64,000 nucleotides of DNA from JADGGV01 sp035715725 (GCA_035715725.1 DASTKT010000013.1:1-64000), one strand, 5' to 3'. Shown: positions 16,568 to 26,443, numbered from the stretch's first letter. Notes: a model not told the origin generated them from the letters alone. A program made the numbers and translations.

Positions 16568-18484
16568 TCACTGCGCGGCCTTCGCCGCGCTCCAGGCGTT
16601 GTTCTGCCGGTTCTGGTCGGGGAGCTCGTTCTTCGGATCGATCGTGACCCGCACGAGGTGGCCCGGCACCGTCGTCGTGTACTCGTAGGTGGGTCCGCCG
16701 TACCAGACCTCGACGGGGAGCGAGACGGTCTGCTTCTGGCCGCTGTCCATGACGAGCTCGAGGTCGACCGGCATGACGAGAGGCGTCTTGTTGGCGAGGC
16801 GGATGCGGACGGTCGACTGCCCGTTCACGGCCGGATTGACGACGACGCCGTCGACGGCCTGGTCGAGCACGTCCGTCGTGTAGAACCACTCGCGGAAGAA
16901 CCAGGCGAGGTCCCGGCCGGAGACGTCCTCCATGGTGCGGAAGAAGTCGGCGGGCGTGGGATGCTTGAACGCCCAGCGCTGGATGTAGGCGCGGAACGCC
17001 GCGTCGAAGAGGTCGGGGCCGAGCACCTTGTCGCGCAGCAGGTTGAGCACCATGCCGGGCTTGCGGTAGCCGACGACGCCCAGCGCCGCGGCCGCGATGC
17101 GGTCCGGCGGCGTCATGAGCGGCTGCTCCATCCCGCGGTCCACGGCGGCCTGGTACTGCTGCACGTACATCGCGGGGGTGTTGCCACCGGGAAAGCGGCG
17201 GTCGTTGGCGAACTCGTCGATGAACGTGTTGAAGCCCTCGTCCATCCAGGCGTAGCGGCGCTCGTTCGAGCCGACGATCATCGGGAACCACTCGTGACCG
17301 TGCTCGTGGGCAATGACGCCGAAGGTCCCCTTCTCCTCGCCCTGGGCGGAGACCATGACGAACATCGGGTACTCCATGCCGCCGACGGGCCCGGCGACGC
17401 TCGTGGCCTGGGGCCAGGGGTACTTGAACCAGCGGTTCGAGAACTCGTCGATGGAGAAGCACGTGCTGTCGGCGCCGCGCCGCCAGGAGGCGGAGGCGTT
17501 CGGCTGATAGAACGCGTGGCAGACCACGCCGCCCTGGCTCATGGCGTCCCAGAGGAAATCCGGCGAGCCGGCCCAGGCGAAGTCGTGGACGCCGGAGGCG
17601 GTGAAGTGCCAGGTCTGCGTACCGGCCTTCTTCGGCATTGCCTTGCCGACCTCGCCAGGCGCGATGATGGCGACCTGCTTGGCCGAGCCCGCCGCCTGGG
17701 CCAGCCGCTGGCGCTGGGCGGCGGTCAGGACCTGCTCCGCGTTCTGGAGCGTGCCGGTCGCGGCCACGACGTACCCGGCCGGAACGGTGAGGCTGACGTC
17801 GTAGTCGCCGTACTCGAGGTAGAACTCGCCCTGCCCGAGGTAGGGATCGGTGTTCCAGCCGTTCACGTCGTCGTAGACGGCCATGCGCGGATACCACTGC
17901 GCGATCTCGTAGAGCTTGCCCTCGCGCGCCATGCGGTCGGAGCCGTGCTCCGGGACCTTGAAGGACCAGCCGAGCTCGAGGTCCACACTCTGCCCGGGCG
18001 GGAGCGGGCGGGGCAGGTCGAGCCGCATCGTGGTGTCGTGGATGTAGGGCTTGATGTCCGCGCCGCCGGTGCGGGCCGTCGTGATGTCGATGCCGCCCTC
18101 GAAGTTCCGCGCGCCCCAGCGCCCCTCCGCCGGGAAGACCGCCGAGCCGAGGCTGCCGGGCCGGTAGAGGTTCTGCTCCACCTGCAGCCAGACGAACGTC
18201 AGCGTGTCGGGCGAGTTGTTCGTGTAGTGGATCGTCTCGGTGCCGCTGACGGTCTGGCGGGCGGTGTCCAGCGTGGCCTGGATGCGGTAGTCCGCGCGCT
18301 GCTGCCAGTAGCGCGGTCCGGGCTTGCCGGACGCCGAGCGGAACTCGTTGGGCGCCGGGAGGGCGAGCCGGCGGAAGACGGAGGAGTCGCTCCGGGGCTG
18401 GGGCGCGTTCTGCGCCACGGCGGCCGAGGCGGCCAGGAGGGTGAGCGTCGCGGCGGTCAGCGCGATCCGGCGGGTGGGAGGCAT
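16568..18484 (-). CDS. Secreted M1-family metallopeptidase (aminopeptidase-like)
   Basis: 638 residues with a signal peptide (MPPTRRIALTAATLTLLAAS..., cleavage near the AQ at about 25). An N-terminal beta domain (about 55-330) precedes the catalytic part: GGMEYP (equivalent of GAMEN), HEHGHEWFP as the HExxH zinc site, and a third ligand Glu in WMDEGFNTF 18 residues on. It lacks the long C-terminal helical domain of PepN but has a beta-like tail. The ATG at 18484 has AGGA seven bases upstream. Likely periplasmic peptide processing. Divergent from the amidohydrolase gene across 150 bases. Confidence 0.9.
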   Translation of the reverse strand: MPPTRRIALTAATLTLLAASAAVAQNAPQPRSDSSVFRRLALPAPNEFRSASGKPGPRYWQQRADYRIQATLDTARQTVSGTETIHYTNNSPDTLTFVWLQVEQNLYRPGSLGSAVFPAEGRWGARNFEGGIDITTARTGGADIKPYIHDTTMRLDLPRPLPPGQSVDLELGWSFKVPEHGSDRMAREGKLYEIAQWYPRMAVYDDVNGWNTDPYLGQGEFYLEYGDYDVSLTVPAGYVVAATGTLQNAEQVLTAAQRQRLAQAAGSAKQVAIIAPGEVGKAMPKKAGTQTWHFTASGVHDFAWAGSPDFLWDAMSQGGVVCHAFYQPNASASWRRGADSTCFSIDEFSNRWFKYPWPQATSVAGPVGGMEYPMFVMVSAQGEEKGTFGVIAHEHGHEWFPMIVGSNERRYAWMDEGFNTFIDEFANDRRFPGGNTPAMYVQQYQAAVDRGMEQPLMTPPDRIAAAALGVVGYRKPGMVLNLLRDKVLGPDLFDAAFRAYIQRWAFKHPTPADFFRTMEDVSGRDLAWFFREWFYTTDVLDQAVDGVVVNPAVNGQSTVRIRLANKTPLVMPVDLELVMDSGQKQTVSLPVEVWYGGPTYEYTTTVPGHLVRVTIDPKNELPDQNRQNNAWSAAKAAQ

Positions 18485-18634
18485 TCGCGGTCCTGAGTCT
18501 CGAGTCAAGATGTTGTGCGATCGCGGGTTGCTTCATACGCCGCGGGTGCGTCGCAGGATCCCGTTCGCGGGACCAGCGCGCTGACAGTACAATGGAGCCG
18601 CGATCCCCGCACCTATCCCCGGGAGACGACGCCC

Positions 18635-20476
18635 ATGCACCGTCCGTTCCCGCCCCTTCGTCCGGGCCCACTCTCGATCCTCGCGCTGGCGCTCGCGGCG
18701 GCGACGCCGGTGGCGGCGCAGAGCGGCGATTCGGCCGCGGCGCTCGCGGCGTTTCGCGGCAACATCGCGGCGATCCACGCCCACGACCGCGCTCGCTACC
18801 TCTCGTACTATCTCCAGTCGCCTGCGCTGGTCCGCGCGGGGCCGGGCGGCCTGCAGTACGGCTACGCGGCGCTGGCGACGCCGGCGGACACGAGCTTCCC
18901 GGACACGCTCGCGGCCTCGCATTTCCGGGTGACGCCGCTCGCGCCGGGCGTGGTATACGGGGCGTACCGCTACCGGGTGGTGCAGGCGGGCGAGGAGAGC
19001 CGGGGCGTGAGCGAGCGCGTGCTCGTGAAGACGCCGGCGGGGTGGCGCATCGCGGTGACGACGGCGTTCGCCGCGCCGCCGGAGCTGCCCCCGCCGCCGT
19101 TCGCGCTGGTCGGGGGAACGGTGATCGACGGGACGGGCGGCGCCCCGGTGCGGGACGGCGTGGTGGTGATGCGGGATGGGAAGATCGAGTGCGCGGGCGC
19201 CCGCGCGGCGTGCCCGGTCCCGGGGGATGCGGAGGTGGTGGACGCGCGGGGGAAGTGGATCATTCCGGGGCTCGTGGACGCGCACGTGCACTACTCGCAG
19301 ACCGGGTGGGCGGACGGGCGGCCGGACGCGGCGGACGTGCGTGGGCGCTTCCCCTACGACTCGACCGTCGCGGCGCTGGAGGTGCACCCCGAGCGGTTCT
19401 TCCGGTCCTACCTGTGCTCGGGCGTCACGGCGACGTTCGACGTGGGCGGCTACCCGTGGACCTGGCGGCTGCGGCAGGCCGCGGAGCGGAGCACGTCGGC
19501 GCCGCACGTGGCGGCGGCGGGGCCGCTCCTGTCGACGCGGGACTTCTGGCTTAACGTGCCCGGCGGGCGGCAGTTCGTCTACATGGCCAGCGATTCGGCG
19601 ACGCGCGCCGGCGCGCGCTACCTGGTCGCGAACCACACGGACGCGGTGAAGGTCTGGTTCCTGGCCGGCGCCGCAGCGCCGGACACGGCGAAGTGGGTGT
19701 CCGTGCTGCGGGCGGCAGGCGACGAGGCGCGGCGGGGCGGCGTGCCGCTGATCGTTCACGCCACGAACCTGTGGGCGGCGAAGCAGGCGCTGCGGGCCGG
19801 CGCGACGCTGCTGGTGCACAGCGTCGAGGACGCGCCGGTGGACGAGGAGTTCCTGGAGCTGGCGAAGCGGGCCGGCGCCACGTACACGCCGACGCTCACG
19901 GTCTACGACGGGTACCGCCAGGTCGCGGAGCGGCACGCCGACACGGCGGGGCGCGAGCTGGAGTGCGTGGACCCGGAGACGCGGCGCAAGGTCGCGCTGA
20001 CGGACTCGCTGGCGACGGTGATCGCCGCGGCGCGGGCCGACGGCGGCGCGGCGAAGGCCGCGCCGCCGCTTTCGGCCGAGGCGAGGGCGCAGCTCGAGGA
20101 GCGCATGCGGACGCGCTACCGCACGACGCTCGCGAACCTGAAGCGGGTCTTCGACGCCGGGATCCCGGTCGCGACCGGAACGGACGCGGGGAATCCGCTG
20201 ACGCTGCACGGCCCGGCGATCCACCGGGAGATGGAGGCGATGCGGGAGGCGGGGCTGACGCCGATGCAGGTGCTGGTGGCCTCGACGCGGACGGCGGCGG
20301 CGGCGATGGGGCGGGCGCGGGACTTCGGCACGCTGGAGCAGGGGAAGAGCGCCGACCTGGTGGTGCTGGACGCGGACCCGCTCGTGGACATCGCGAACGT
20401 GCGGCGCGTGGCGCTCGTCGTGCGGCGCGGCGAGATCCGGACGCGGCGCGAGCTGGAGTATGGTCATGGGAGGTGA
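18635..20476 (+). CDS. Secreted amidohydrolase-family metal-dependent hydrolase
   Basis: 613 residues. Signal peptide (to about AAQ, residue 29), then an about 110-residue SnoaL/DUF4440-like domain (NIAAIHAHDRARY...WRIAVTT). The amidohydrolase domain follows (about 150-610): DAHVHYS (HxH), DAVKVWF (candidate carbamylated Lys), IVHATN (His), LVHSVED (His), GTDAGNP (Asp) and a C-terminal GKSADLVVLDADPL. The fold is that of imidazolonepropionase/prolidase-like enzymes; substrate unknown. GGGAG lies nine bases before the ATG. The fusion of the N-terminal domain to an amidohydrolase is less usual. Confidence 0.88.
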   Translation: MHRPFPPLRPGPLSILALALAAATPVAAQSGDSAAALAAFRGNIAAIHAHDRARYLSYYLQSPALVRAGPGGLQYGYAALATPADTSFPDTLAASHFRVTPLAPGVVYGAYRYRVVQAGEESRGVSERVLVKTPAGWRIAVTTAFAAPPELPPPPFALVGGTVIDGTGGAPVRDGVVVMRDGKIECAGARAACPVPGDAEVVDARGKWIIPGLVDAHVHYSQTGWADGRPDAADVRGRFPYDSTVAALEVHPERFFRSYLCSGVTATFDVGGYPWTWRLRQAAERSTSAPHVAAAGPLLSTRDFWLNVPGGRQFVYMASDSATRAGARYLVANHTDAVKVWFLAGAAAPDTAKWVSVLRAAGDEARRGGVPLIVHATNLWAAKQALRAGATLLVHSVEDAPVDEEFLELAKRAGATYTPTLTVYDGYRQVAERHADTAGRELECVDPETRRKVALTDSLATVIAAARADGGAAKAAPPLSAEARAQLEERMRTRYRTTLANLKRVFDAGIPVATGTDAGNPLTLHGPAIHREMEAMREAGLTPMQVLVASTRTAAAAMGRARDFGTLEQGKSADLVVLDADPLVDIANVRRVALVVRRGEIRTRRELEYGHGR

Positions 20477-20480
20477 CGCG

Positions 20481-21575
20481 GTGGCGGCGAAGGATGTCGA
20501 GCGGTGGAAGCGGTTCTGGCAGGACGAGGGCGAGTCGGCCCACCTCTACCGGGTGCTGGGGGAGCTGGAGACCGACCCGCAGCGGGCCCGGCTCTTCGAG
20601 CGCCTGGCGCAGGTGGAGGTGCAGCACCAGGACGTCTTCGCGCGGCTGGTGCGGGAGCACGGCGGCGACGTCGGCCGCTTCCGTCCAGGGCTGCGCACGC
20701 GGCTGCTGGCGTGGATCGCCCGGCACGGCGGCGCGCGGACCGTGCTCTCGCTCCGCATCTCCGACGAGGCGCGGGAGGTCAAGAAGTACCTGAAGGAGGA
20801 CGTGGCCGGGACGGAGGCGATGTCCCGGAAGGTGGCGCGCGACGAGGCGCGGCACGCCGAGATGCTCATCGGCCTGGCCGGCGGCGCCGGGGAGCCGTGG
20901 CACCGGACGGAGTCGGGCGGCTTCATCCGCAGCGTCATCTACGGCTTCAACGACGGGCTGACGGCGAACTTCGGGCTCGTCATGGGCGTGCTCGGCGCGG
21001 CGGTGGGCGCGAACTTCCTGCTGCTGTCGGGGCTGGCGGGACTGGTGGCGGACGCGCTGTCGATGGGGAGCAGCTCGTACCTGGCGGCGAAGAGCGAGCA
21101 GGAAGTCTACGCGCACGAGCTGGAGCTGGAGCGCGAGGAGATCCGGCTCATGCCGGAGGTGGAGCAGGAGGAGCTGGCGCTGCTCTACGAGGCGAAGGGG
21201 ATGCCGGCGGAGGCGGCGCGGCAGGCGGCGGCGCAGGTCATGGCGAACCCGACGGTGGCGCTGCAGGAGAAGGCGCGCGAGGAGCTGGGGATCTCGGGCG
21301 AGCAGGCGTCGCCGATGCGGGAGGGGATCCTCACCGGCACCGCCACCGCCGTCGGCGCGCTCATCCCGGTGCTTCCCTTCTTCTTCGGGAGCGGCCCCGC
21401 GGCCGTGTGGACGGCGTTCACGATCAGCATGCTGTCGCACTTCGGCGTGGGCGCGGCGCGCAGCCTGTTCACCGGGCGGGGCGTCGTCCGGAGCGGGCTG
21501 GACATGTTTCTCGTGGGGCTGGGGGTGGCCGTGGTCGGGTACCTGGTCGGCGGGCTGATCACGCAGCACCTGTGA
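20481..21575 (+). CDS. mbfA: MbfA-like membrane ferritin / VIT-family iron exporter
   Basis: 364 residues. The N-terminal about 140 residues are ferritin/erythrin-like with EGESAHLY, EVQHQDVF and DEARHAEM di-iron-type motifs. The C-terminal about 200 residues are a VIT1/CCC1 domain: FNDGLTANFGLVMGVLGA, GLVADALSMGSSSYLAAKSE and three C-terminal membrane segments. MbfA proteins of this architecture export iron and protect against peroxide. The GTG start follows GGAGGTGA, which overlaps the amidohydrolase TGA; an upstream ATG at 20460 would lie inside the preceding gene. Probably cotranscribed with the amidohydrolase. Confidence 0.85.
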   Translation: MAAKDVERWKRFWQDEGESAHLYRVLGELETDPQRARLFERLAQVEVQHQDVFARLVREHGGDVGRFRPGLRTRLLAWIARHGGARTVLSLRISDEAREVKKYLKEDVAGTEAMSRKVARDEARHAEMLIGLAGGAGEPWHRTESGGFIRSVIYGFNDGLTANFGLVMGVLGAAVGANFLLLSGLAGLVADALSMGSSSYLAAKSEQEVYAHELELEREEIRLMPEVEQEELALLYEAKGMPAEAARQAAAQVMANPTVALQEKAREELGISGEQASPMREGILTGTATAVGALIPVLPFFFGSGPAAVWTAFTISMLSHFGVGAARSLFTGRGVVRSGLDMFLVGLGVAVVGYLVGGLITQHL

Positions 21576-21610
21576 GTGCACGCCGGCGCGGCGGCGCGAG
21601 GAACGCCGAG

Positions 21611-21640
21611 GGGGCGGGATCCCGACCTGGATCCCGCCCC
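21611..21640. terminator. Bidirectional terminator hairpin
   Basis: A perfect 12-bp stem (21611-21622 with 21629-21640) and 6-base loop between the converging mbfA-like and MFS transporter genes. It is centred in an 88-base gap, with no other feature visible. Confidence 0.7.
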
Positions 21641-21663
21641 TCCGTGCATGCGGCGGCCGCGGC

Positions 21664-23244
21664 TCAATGCGCGTCCGCCGAGACCCCCGCGCCGATGGGC
21701 TTGCGCATGAGCAGGAGCAGCGGAATCCCCAGCGCGATCGCGAAGCCGAACAGGAGGAAGAGCTTCTCGAAGGAGAGCATCGTCGCCTGGCGGGCGACGC
21801 TGCCGTCGAGGAAGGCGAGCGCGCGCTGCTGCGCCTCGGCGGCCGGAACGCCGCGGGCGAGGAGGCCGGAGGTCACCTGCGCGATGCGGCCGCGCGTCGC
21901 CTCGTCGTAGATCGAGACGTTCGGCAGCAGCGCGGCGCGGCTGGCCACGCGGAAGCGGGTGAGGAGCGTGGCCGCGGCGGCGATGCCGATGCTGCCGCCG
22001 AGCTGGCGGGTCAGGTTGTAGAGCCCGGTGCCGTTCGGGATGCGGTGCATCGGCAGCTCGGCGAGGGCCAGGTTGTTGAGCGGCACGAAGAGGAGGCCGA
22101 GGCCGACGCCGCGCAGGATGAGCGGCCAGAAGAAGTCGCCCTGGCCGCTGTCGAGCGTGAAGTGGGCGTGGCGCCACATGGACGCCATGAAGACGCCGGC
22201 GCCGAGCACGACCATGAGGCGCGGATCGAGGCGGCCGCGCGTGCGGCTCATGAGCGCCATGGTGAACGCGCTGGCGAGCGCACCGGGGAGGATGACGAAG
22301 CCGGTCTGCTCGGCGGTGAAGCCGAGGATCGACTGCAGGTAGACCGGCAGCACGAAGACGGTGGCGTAGAGGCAGAGGCCGAGCAGGGAGCCGAACACGA
22401 GGCCCGCCGTGAACTGCACACTGCGCAGGATCGAGAGGTCCACGACCGGGTGCTCGGTGCGCAGCTCCTGCCAGATGAAGCCGACGAACGAGAGGACGAA
22501 GACGACGCCGTAGGCGACGACCTCGCGCGACTCGAACCAGCCGAGGTGCTCGCCGCGCTCGAGCATGGTCTGGAGCGCGCCGACGCCGGCGACGAGGAAG
22601 AGGAGCCCGAGCCAGTCGACGGCCCGGACCTGCTGCGCCCAACGCGAGTCGCGGATGTAGGTGAGCGAGAGGAGCAGCGCCAGGATGCCGAACGGCACGT
22701 TGATGTAGAAGATCCAGCGCCAGGAGACGGCGTCGGTGATGTAGCCGCCGAGCGTCGGGCCGAGCGTGGGGCCGACCATCACGCCCATGCCGAAGATAGC
22801 CATGGCGGTGCCGTACTCCTCCTTCGGGAACACCTCGTAGAGCACGGCCTGCGAGGTCGAGAGGAGCGCGCCGCCACCGAGCCCCTGGAGGATGCGCCAG
22901 AGGACCAGCGCCTCGAGCGAATGGGCGTTGCCGCAGCCGATCGACGCGAGCGTGAAGAGCGCGATCGAGCCGGCGAAATAGCGTCGCCGGCCGAACAGCG
23001 AGGAAAGCCAGCCCGTGATCGGCAGCACGATGACGTTCGCGACGATGTAGCCGGTGGAGACCCAGGCGATCTGGTCCAGCGTGGCGCCGAGCGTCCCCAT
23101 CATGTGCGGGATCGCCACGTTCACGATGCTGGTGTCCAGCAGCTCGAGGATCGACGCCAGCGTGACCGTCATCGCGATGATGTAACGGTCACGGTAGGCG
23201 TCCTCTGCCGGGAGCGACGTCACCCCCGCGACGGAGGTCGCCAT
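21664..23244 (-). CDS. DHA2-family MFS drug:H+ antiporter (EmrB/QacA type)
   Basis: 526 residues, about 14 hydrophobic segments. Motif A-like GWLSSLFGRRRYF, motif C-like GMGVMVGPTLGPTLGGYI and the LDTSIVNVAIPHM segment in helix 1 (motif D1) identify the EmrB/QacA group. It is the last gene of an efflux operon: starts 4 bases after the HlyD-type adaptor stop, which follows a TolC-type channel and a TetR regulator. Together they would form an inner-membrane pump, adaptor and outer-membrane exit. Substrate unknown. Confidence 0.93.
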   Translation of the reverse strand: MATSVAGVTSLPAEDAYRDRYIIAMTVTLASILELLDTSIVNVAIPHMMGTLGATLDQIAWVSTGYIVANVIVLPITGWLSSLFGRRRYFAGSIALFTLASIGCGNAHSLEALVLWRILQGLGGGALLSTSQAVLYEVFPKEEYGTAMAIFGMGVMVGPTLGPTLGGYITDAVSWRWIFYINVPFGILALLLSLTYIRDSRWAQQVRAVDWLGLLFLVAGVGALQTMLERGEHLGWFESREVVAYGVVFVLSFVGFIWQELRTEHPVVDLSILRSVQFTAGLVFGSLLGLCLYATVFVLPVYLQSILGFTAEQTGFVILPGALASAFTMALMSRTRGRLDPRLMVVLGAGVFMASMWRHAHFTLDSGQGDFFWPLILRGVGLGLLFVPLNNLALAELPMHRIPNGTGLYNLTRQLGGSIGIAAAATLLTRFRVASRAALLPNVSIYDEATRGRIAQVTSGLLARGVPAAEAQQRALAFLDGSVARQATMLSFEKLFLLFGFAIALGIPLLLLMRKPIGAGVSADAH

Positions 23245-23248
23245 CGGC

Positions 23249-24361
23249 TCAGTGTGTCTCGATGGTGACGACGGCGCTCATCCCCGGGCGGAGCGGACGG
23301 GCGGGGTCCTGCCGGCCGTCGACCTTGATCCGGACCGGGATGCGCTGCACCACCTTCGTGAAGTTGCCCGTGGCGTTGTCGGGCGGCAGGAGCGAGAACT
23401 TCGCGCCGGTAGCGGGGCTCACGCTCTCGACCGAGCCCTTGAACGTGTGGCCGGGGTACGCGTCGACCTCGATGTCGACCGGGTCGGCGGAGCGCACGTT
23501 CTCGACCTCCGTCTCCTTCAGGTTGGCCACGACCCAGACGTCGTTCAGCGGGACGACGCTCAGGAGCGGCTGCCCCGGCTGCACGAGCTGGCCGACCTCG
23601 ACGCTCTTCTTGGCGACGAGGCCGCCCGACGGCGCCGTGATCCGCGTGTACGACAGCTGGAGGAGGACCTGGTCGCGCGCGGCCTCGGCCGCGGCCACCT
23701 TCGCGTCGGCGGCGACGAGCGCGGCGCTCGCCGAGGCGACCTGGTCCTGCGCCCCCTGCGCGTTGCGCTGCGCGGCGAGGAGCTGGGCCTGGGCCGCGTC
23801 GGCGGCCGCCTGCGCGGCGTCGAGCTGCTGCCGGCTGATGATCGACTTGTCCGCCAGCGCGCGGTAGCGCTGGAGGTCGGCGGCGGCGCGGTCCGCGTTG
23901 GCCCGCGCCTGCGTGATGGCCGCCTGGGCGGCGGACGCGCCGGCGCGCGACGCCGCGAGCTGGGCGACGGCCTGGCCGGTCCGCCCGCCGGCGCCGACGG
24001 CGGCCTTCAGCGCCGCGAGGTCCGCGTCGGCCTGCGCCAGCCGGGCGCGCAGGTCGCGGTCGTCCAGGACCACGAGCGTGTCCCCGGCCTTCACCTGCTG
24101 GTTGTCCTCCACGCGCACGGCGGACACGTACGCGCCGACCCGCGCGAGCACCGGCGTGATATGGCCCTCCACCTGCGCGTTGTCCGTGCTCACGTGGTGG
24201 CGCGTGAACAGCCAGTGGCGCACCCCGAAGCCCGCGCCCACCAGCGCGAGCACGCCCAGCGCGATCGGTCCGATCCGGCGGCGCGCCCTCGGCGCCGCGA
24301 CGTCCGCCGGCTCGACCCCGACCTGCCTCTCCCGCTCCGTCCGCTCCATCACCGTCGCCAT
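23249..24361 (-). CDS. HlyD/EmrA-type membrane fusion protein
   Basis: 370 residues. One membrane anchor (about 30-50), then STDNAQVEGHITPVLARVGAY typical of EmrA (split here as DNAQVEG and ITPV motifs), a first lipoyl half, an Ala-rich coiled-coil hairpin (about 105-235), a second lipoyl half (TRITAPSGGLVAKKSVEVG) and a beta-barrel domain. It bridges the MFS pump and the outer-membrane channel. Located between the TolC and MFS genes (gaps 30 and 4 bases). Confidence 0.93.
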   Translation of the reverse strand: MATVMERTERERQVGVEPADVAAPRARRRIGPIALGVLALVGAGFGVRHWLFTRHHVSTDNAQVEGHITPVLARVGAYVSAVRVEDNQQVKAGDTLVVLDDRDLRARLAQADADLAALKAAVGAGGRTGQAVAQLAASRAGASAAQAAITQARANADRAAADLQRYRALADKSIISRQQLDAAQAAADAAQAQLLAAQRNAQGAQDQVASASAALVAADAKVAAAEAARDQVLLQLSYTRITAPSGGLVAKKSVEVGQLVQPGQPLLSVVPLNDVWVVANLKETEVENVRSADPVDIEVDAYPGHTFKGSVESVSPATGAKFSLLPPDNATGNFTKVVQRIPVRIKVDGRQDPARPLRPGMSAVVTIETH

Positions 24362-24391
24362 GTCTCCTCGTCTCCCCGATCTCTATGTGGG

Positions 24392-25741
24392 TCAGTCGCG
24401 GATCGCGCGCGCCGCGCCGACCGCCTTCGCCAGATTCGCCCGCGCCAGCGCCGTGGCGTACCGGGCATCGACGTCCGCATCCCGGGCCCGGATCAGCGAC
24501 GACTGCGCGTCGATCACCTCGATGTTGCCGGCCACGCCGTTCGCGAAGCGCTCGCGCGCCTGCGACAGTTCCTGCTCCGCGAGGCGCAGCCGCTCCGCCG
24601 CGATGTCGCGCTGCCGCATCCCGGAGCGGAGCTCGAGGAGCGCGGCCTTGACCTCCGCCTCGACCTGCTGCCGCAGGTCGCGCTCGCGGACCTCCGAGGC
24701 GCGGATGGCCGCGTCCTGCTCGTCCGCGCGCGCCTCGCGCCGGAAACCGTCCAGGATCGGAAGCGAGAGCTGCACGCCCACCGCACCCGTGCCGATCGTG
24801 TTGCCGACCGTGGGGCCGTTCGCGCCGTAGTCCGCGGCCAGGTCGAGCCGCGGCAGCCGCTCGAGGCGGATCGCGCGGCGCGACTGCCGCGCCGACTCGA
24901 GGCGGGCCTCCTCCGCCGCCAGCTCCGGCCGCCGCTTCAGCGCCGCCTCGACCGCCGCGGCGGGCTCCGTCGGCGCATCCGTGATCCGGTCCAGATCCGC
25001 CAGCGAGTCGGTGAGCTGGAAGCGCGTGTCCGCATCCATGCCGAGCGCCCGGGCGAGCTCGATCTGCGCCTGCTCGAGCTGATCCTGCGCCACCAGCGCC
25101 TCCCCCTGCGCCGTGACGAGCTGCGTCTTCGCCCGCGTCACGTCGATCGCCGTGCCGACGCCCGCCTGCGTCTGCGCCTCCGCCAGCGACTCCAGCTCCT
25201 TCGCCAACGCCACGTCCGCGTCCCGCGCCGAGACGAGCGCGGCGGCCCGCGCCGAGCGCAGGTACGCCGCCGCCGCCCGCTGCGCCGCCGACTCCGACGC
25301 CGCGTCCTGCTGTGCGTCCGTGCTCGCCACCACCGAACCCGCCGCCTTCACCCGCAGGAAGCTCGGGACGTCCAGAAGCGTCTGCCGCACCTGGAAGCGC
25401 GCGTCGTACGTGTCGAACGGACCGATCAGGTCCGGAATCGGCGGCTGACCGGGAACCGTCGGAAACTCGATCCCGAACGAGTTCTTGTTCATCGAATGGT
25501 TCAGCCATCCGGCCGACGCCGAAAGCGACGGGAGCAGCGCCGAGCGCGCCTCGCGCACCCGCGCCTGCGCGTCCTCGACCTGAAGCTTCGCCAGCTCGAC
25601 CGGCGCCGTGGCGCCCGCCGCCCGCTTCACCGCATCGGCAAGAGAAAGGGGCACCGGGCCGGCGCTCGACGGCGTCTGCGCCGCCGCCCCCGTCGCCCCC
25701 AGCATCCCCGCGGCCACCACCGCGGGCCAGATTCTACGCAT
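24392..25741 (-). CDS. TolC-family outer-membrane efflux channel
   Basis: 449 residues with a signal peptide (MRRIWPAVVAAGMLGATGAAAQ). Two homologous helical halves rich in Ala, Gln and Glu, as in outer-membrane efflux proteins, with the second-half hallmark EEARLESARQSRRA and VGVQLSLPILDG. The start at 25741 overlaps the TetR stop by 8 bases, so the regulator is the first gene of the operon. Confidence 0.92.
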   Translation of the reverse strand: MRRIWPAVVAAGMLGATGAAAQTPSSAGPVPLSLADAVKRAAGATAPVELAKLQVEDAQARVREARSALLPSLSASAGWLNHSMNKNSFGIEFPTVPGQPPIPDLIGPFDTYDARFQVRQTLLDVPSFLRVKAAGSVVASTDAQQDAASESAAQRAAAAYLRSARAAALVSARDADVALAKELESLAEAQTQAGVGTAIDVTRAKTQLVTAQGEALVAQDQLEQAQIELARALGMDADTRFQLTDSLADLDRITDAPTEPAAAVEAALKRRPELAAEEARLESARQSRRAIRLERLPRLDLAADYGANGPTVGNTIGTGAVGVQLSLPILDGFRREARADEQDAAIRASEVRERDLRQQVEAEVKAALLELRSGMRQRDIAAERLRLAEQELSQARERFANGVAGNIEVIDAQSSLIRARDADVDARYATALARANLAKAVGAARAIRD

Positions 25742-26399
25742 GTACCGGGACTTTCTCGGGATCCCTGGCGATCCCGCGAAGGAAGACATCGACATGGTCC
25801 TCGACGAAGCTGTCGAGGTCGAAGGAGGGATCGTAGCACGCCAGCGAGTGCCCGTACGCCAGCGCCCAGGTCAGCGGCGCCACGGCGAGCCGCACCGCGT
25901 TCGACACGTTCATCTCGCGGAACTCGCCCCGCTCCATCCCCCGCTCGATCACCCGCGCGAACATCCGGCGCGACCGCTTGGCCACCTGCTCGGAGTAAAA
26001 GCGCGTCACCTCGGGAAAGTTCGCCGCCTCCGCCATCATCAGCTTCGGCAAGCCGGAGAGCGGCGGCTCGCTCATCAGCTCCCACCACGACGCGACCAGC
26101 GTCCGGAACAGCTGCGCCTGGCTCGGACTCTCCTCCTCCACCAGCCGCTCGCCCGCCTCGATCAGCGGCACCAGCGACTCCTCCACCGCCGCGCGGAAGA
26201 GGTCCTCCTTGCTCTCGAAGTAGAGGTAGACCGTCCCTTTCGTGACGCCCGCCCGCGCCGCGATCTCCTCCATCTTCGTCCCGGCGAAGCCTCGCTCGAC
26301 GAAGAGGGAAAGCGCGGCCTGGATGATCTCGCCGGGCCGCGCATCGCGGCGACGGCGCCATCGGCAGGCGTGGTCGGTATGGACAGGCTTCGTGGCCAT
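25734..26399 (-). CDS. TetR/AcrR-family repressor of the efflux operon
   Basis: 221 residues. N-terminal helix-turn-helix (about 22-70): IIQAALSLFVERGFAGTKM and ARAGVTKGTVYLYFESKE are the classic TetR pattern. The ligand domain is variable, with a C-terminal region resembling TetR_C_7/AcrR types. It starts 45 bases from a perfect palindromic operator at 26444-26461 and is the first gene of the TolC-HlyD-MFS operon, so autoregulation and control of the pump are expected. Confidence 0.93.
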   Translation of the reverse strand: MATKPVHTDHACRWRRRRDARPGEIIQAALSLFVERGFAGTKMEEIAARAGVTKGTVYLYFESKEDLFRAAVEESLVPLIEAGERLVEEESPSQAQLFRTLVASWWELMSEPPLSGLPKLMMAEAANFPEVTRFYSEQVAKRSRRMFARVIERGMERGEFREMNVSNAVRLAVAPLTWALAYGHSLACYDPSFDLDSFVEDHVDVFLRGIARDPEKVPVHA

Positions 26400-26443
26400 G
26401 ATCCAGGTCCGTGGACGGCGCCGCCGGCGTCGTCGGGGATAAC

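Noticed and set aside
23252..26245. 997-codon plus-strand open frame antisense to the efflux operon
   Set aside because: Antisense to three recognisable genes; composition is Arg/Leu/Asp-rich noise.
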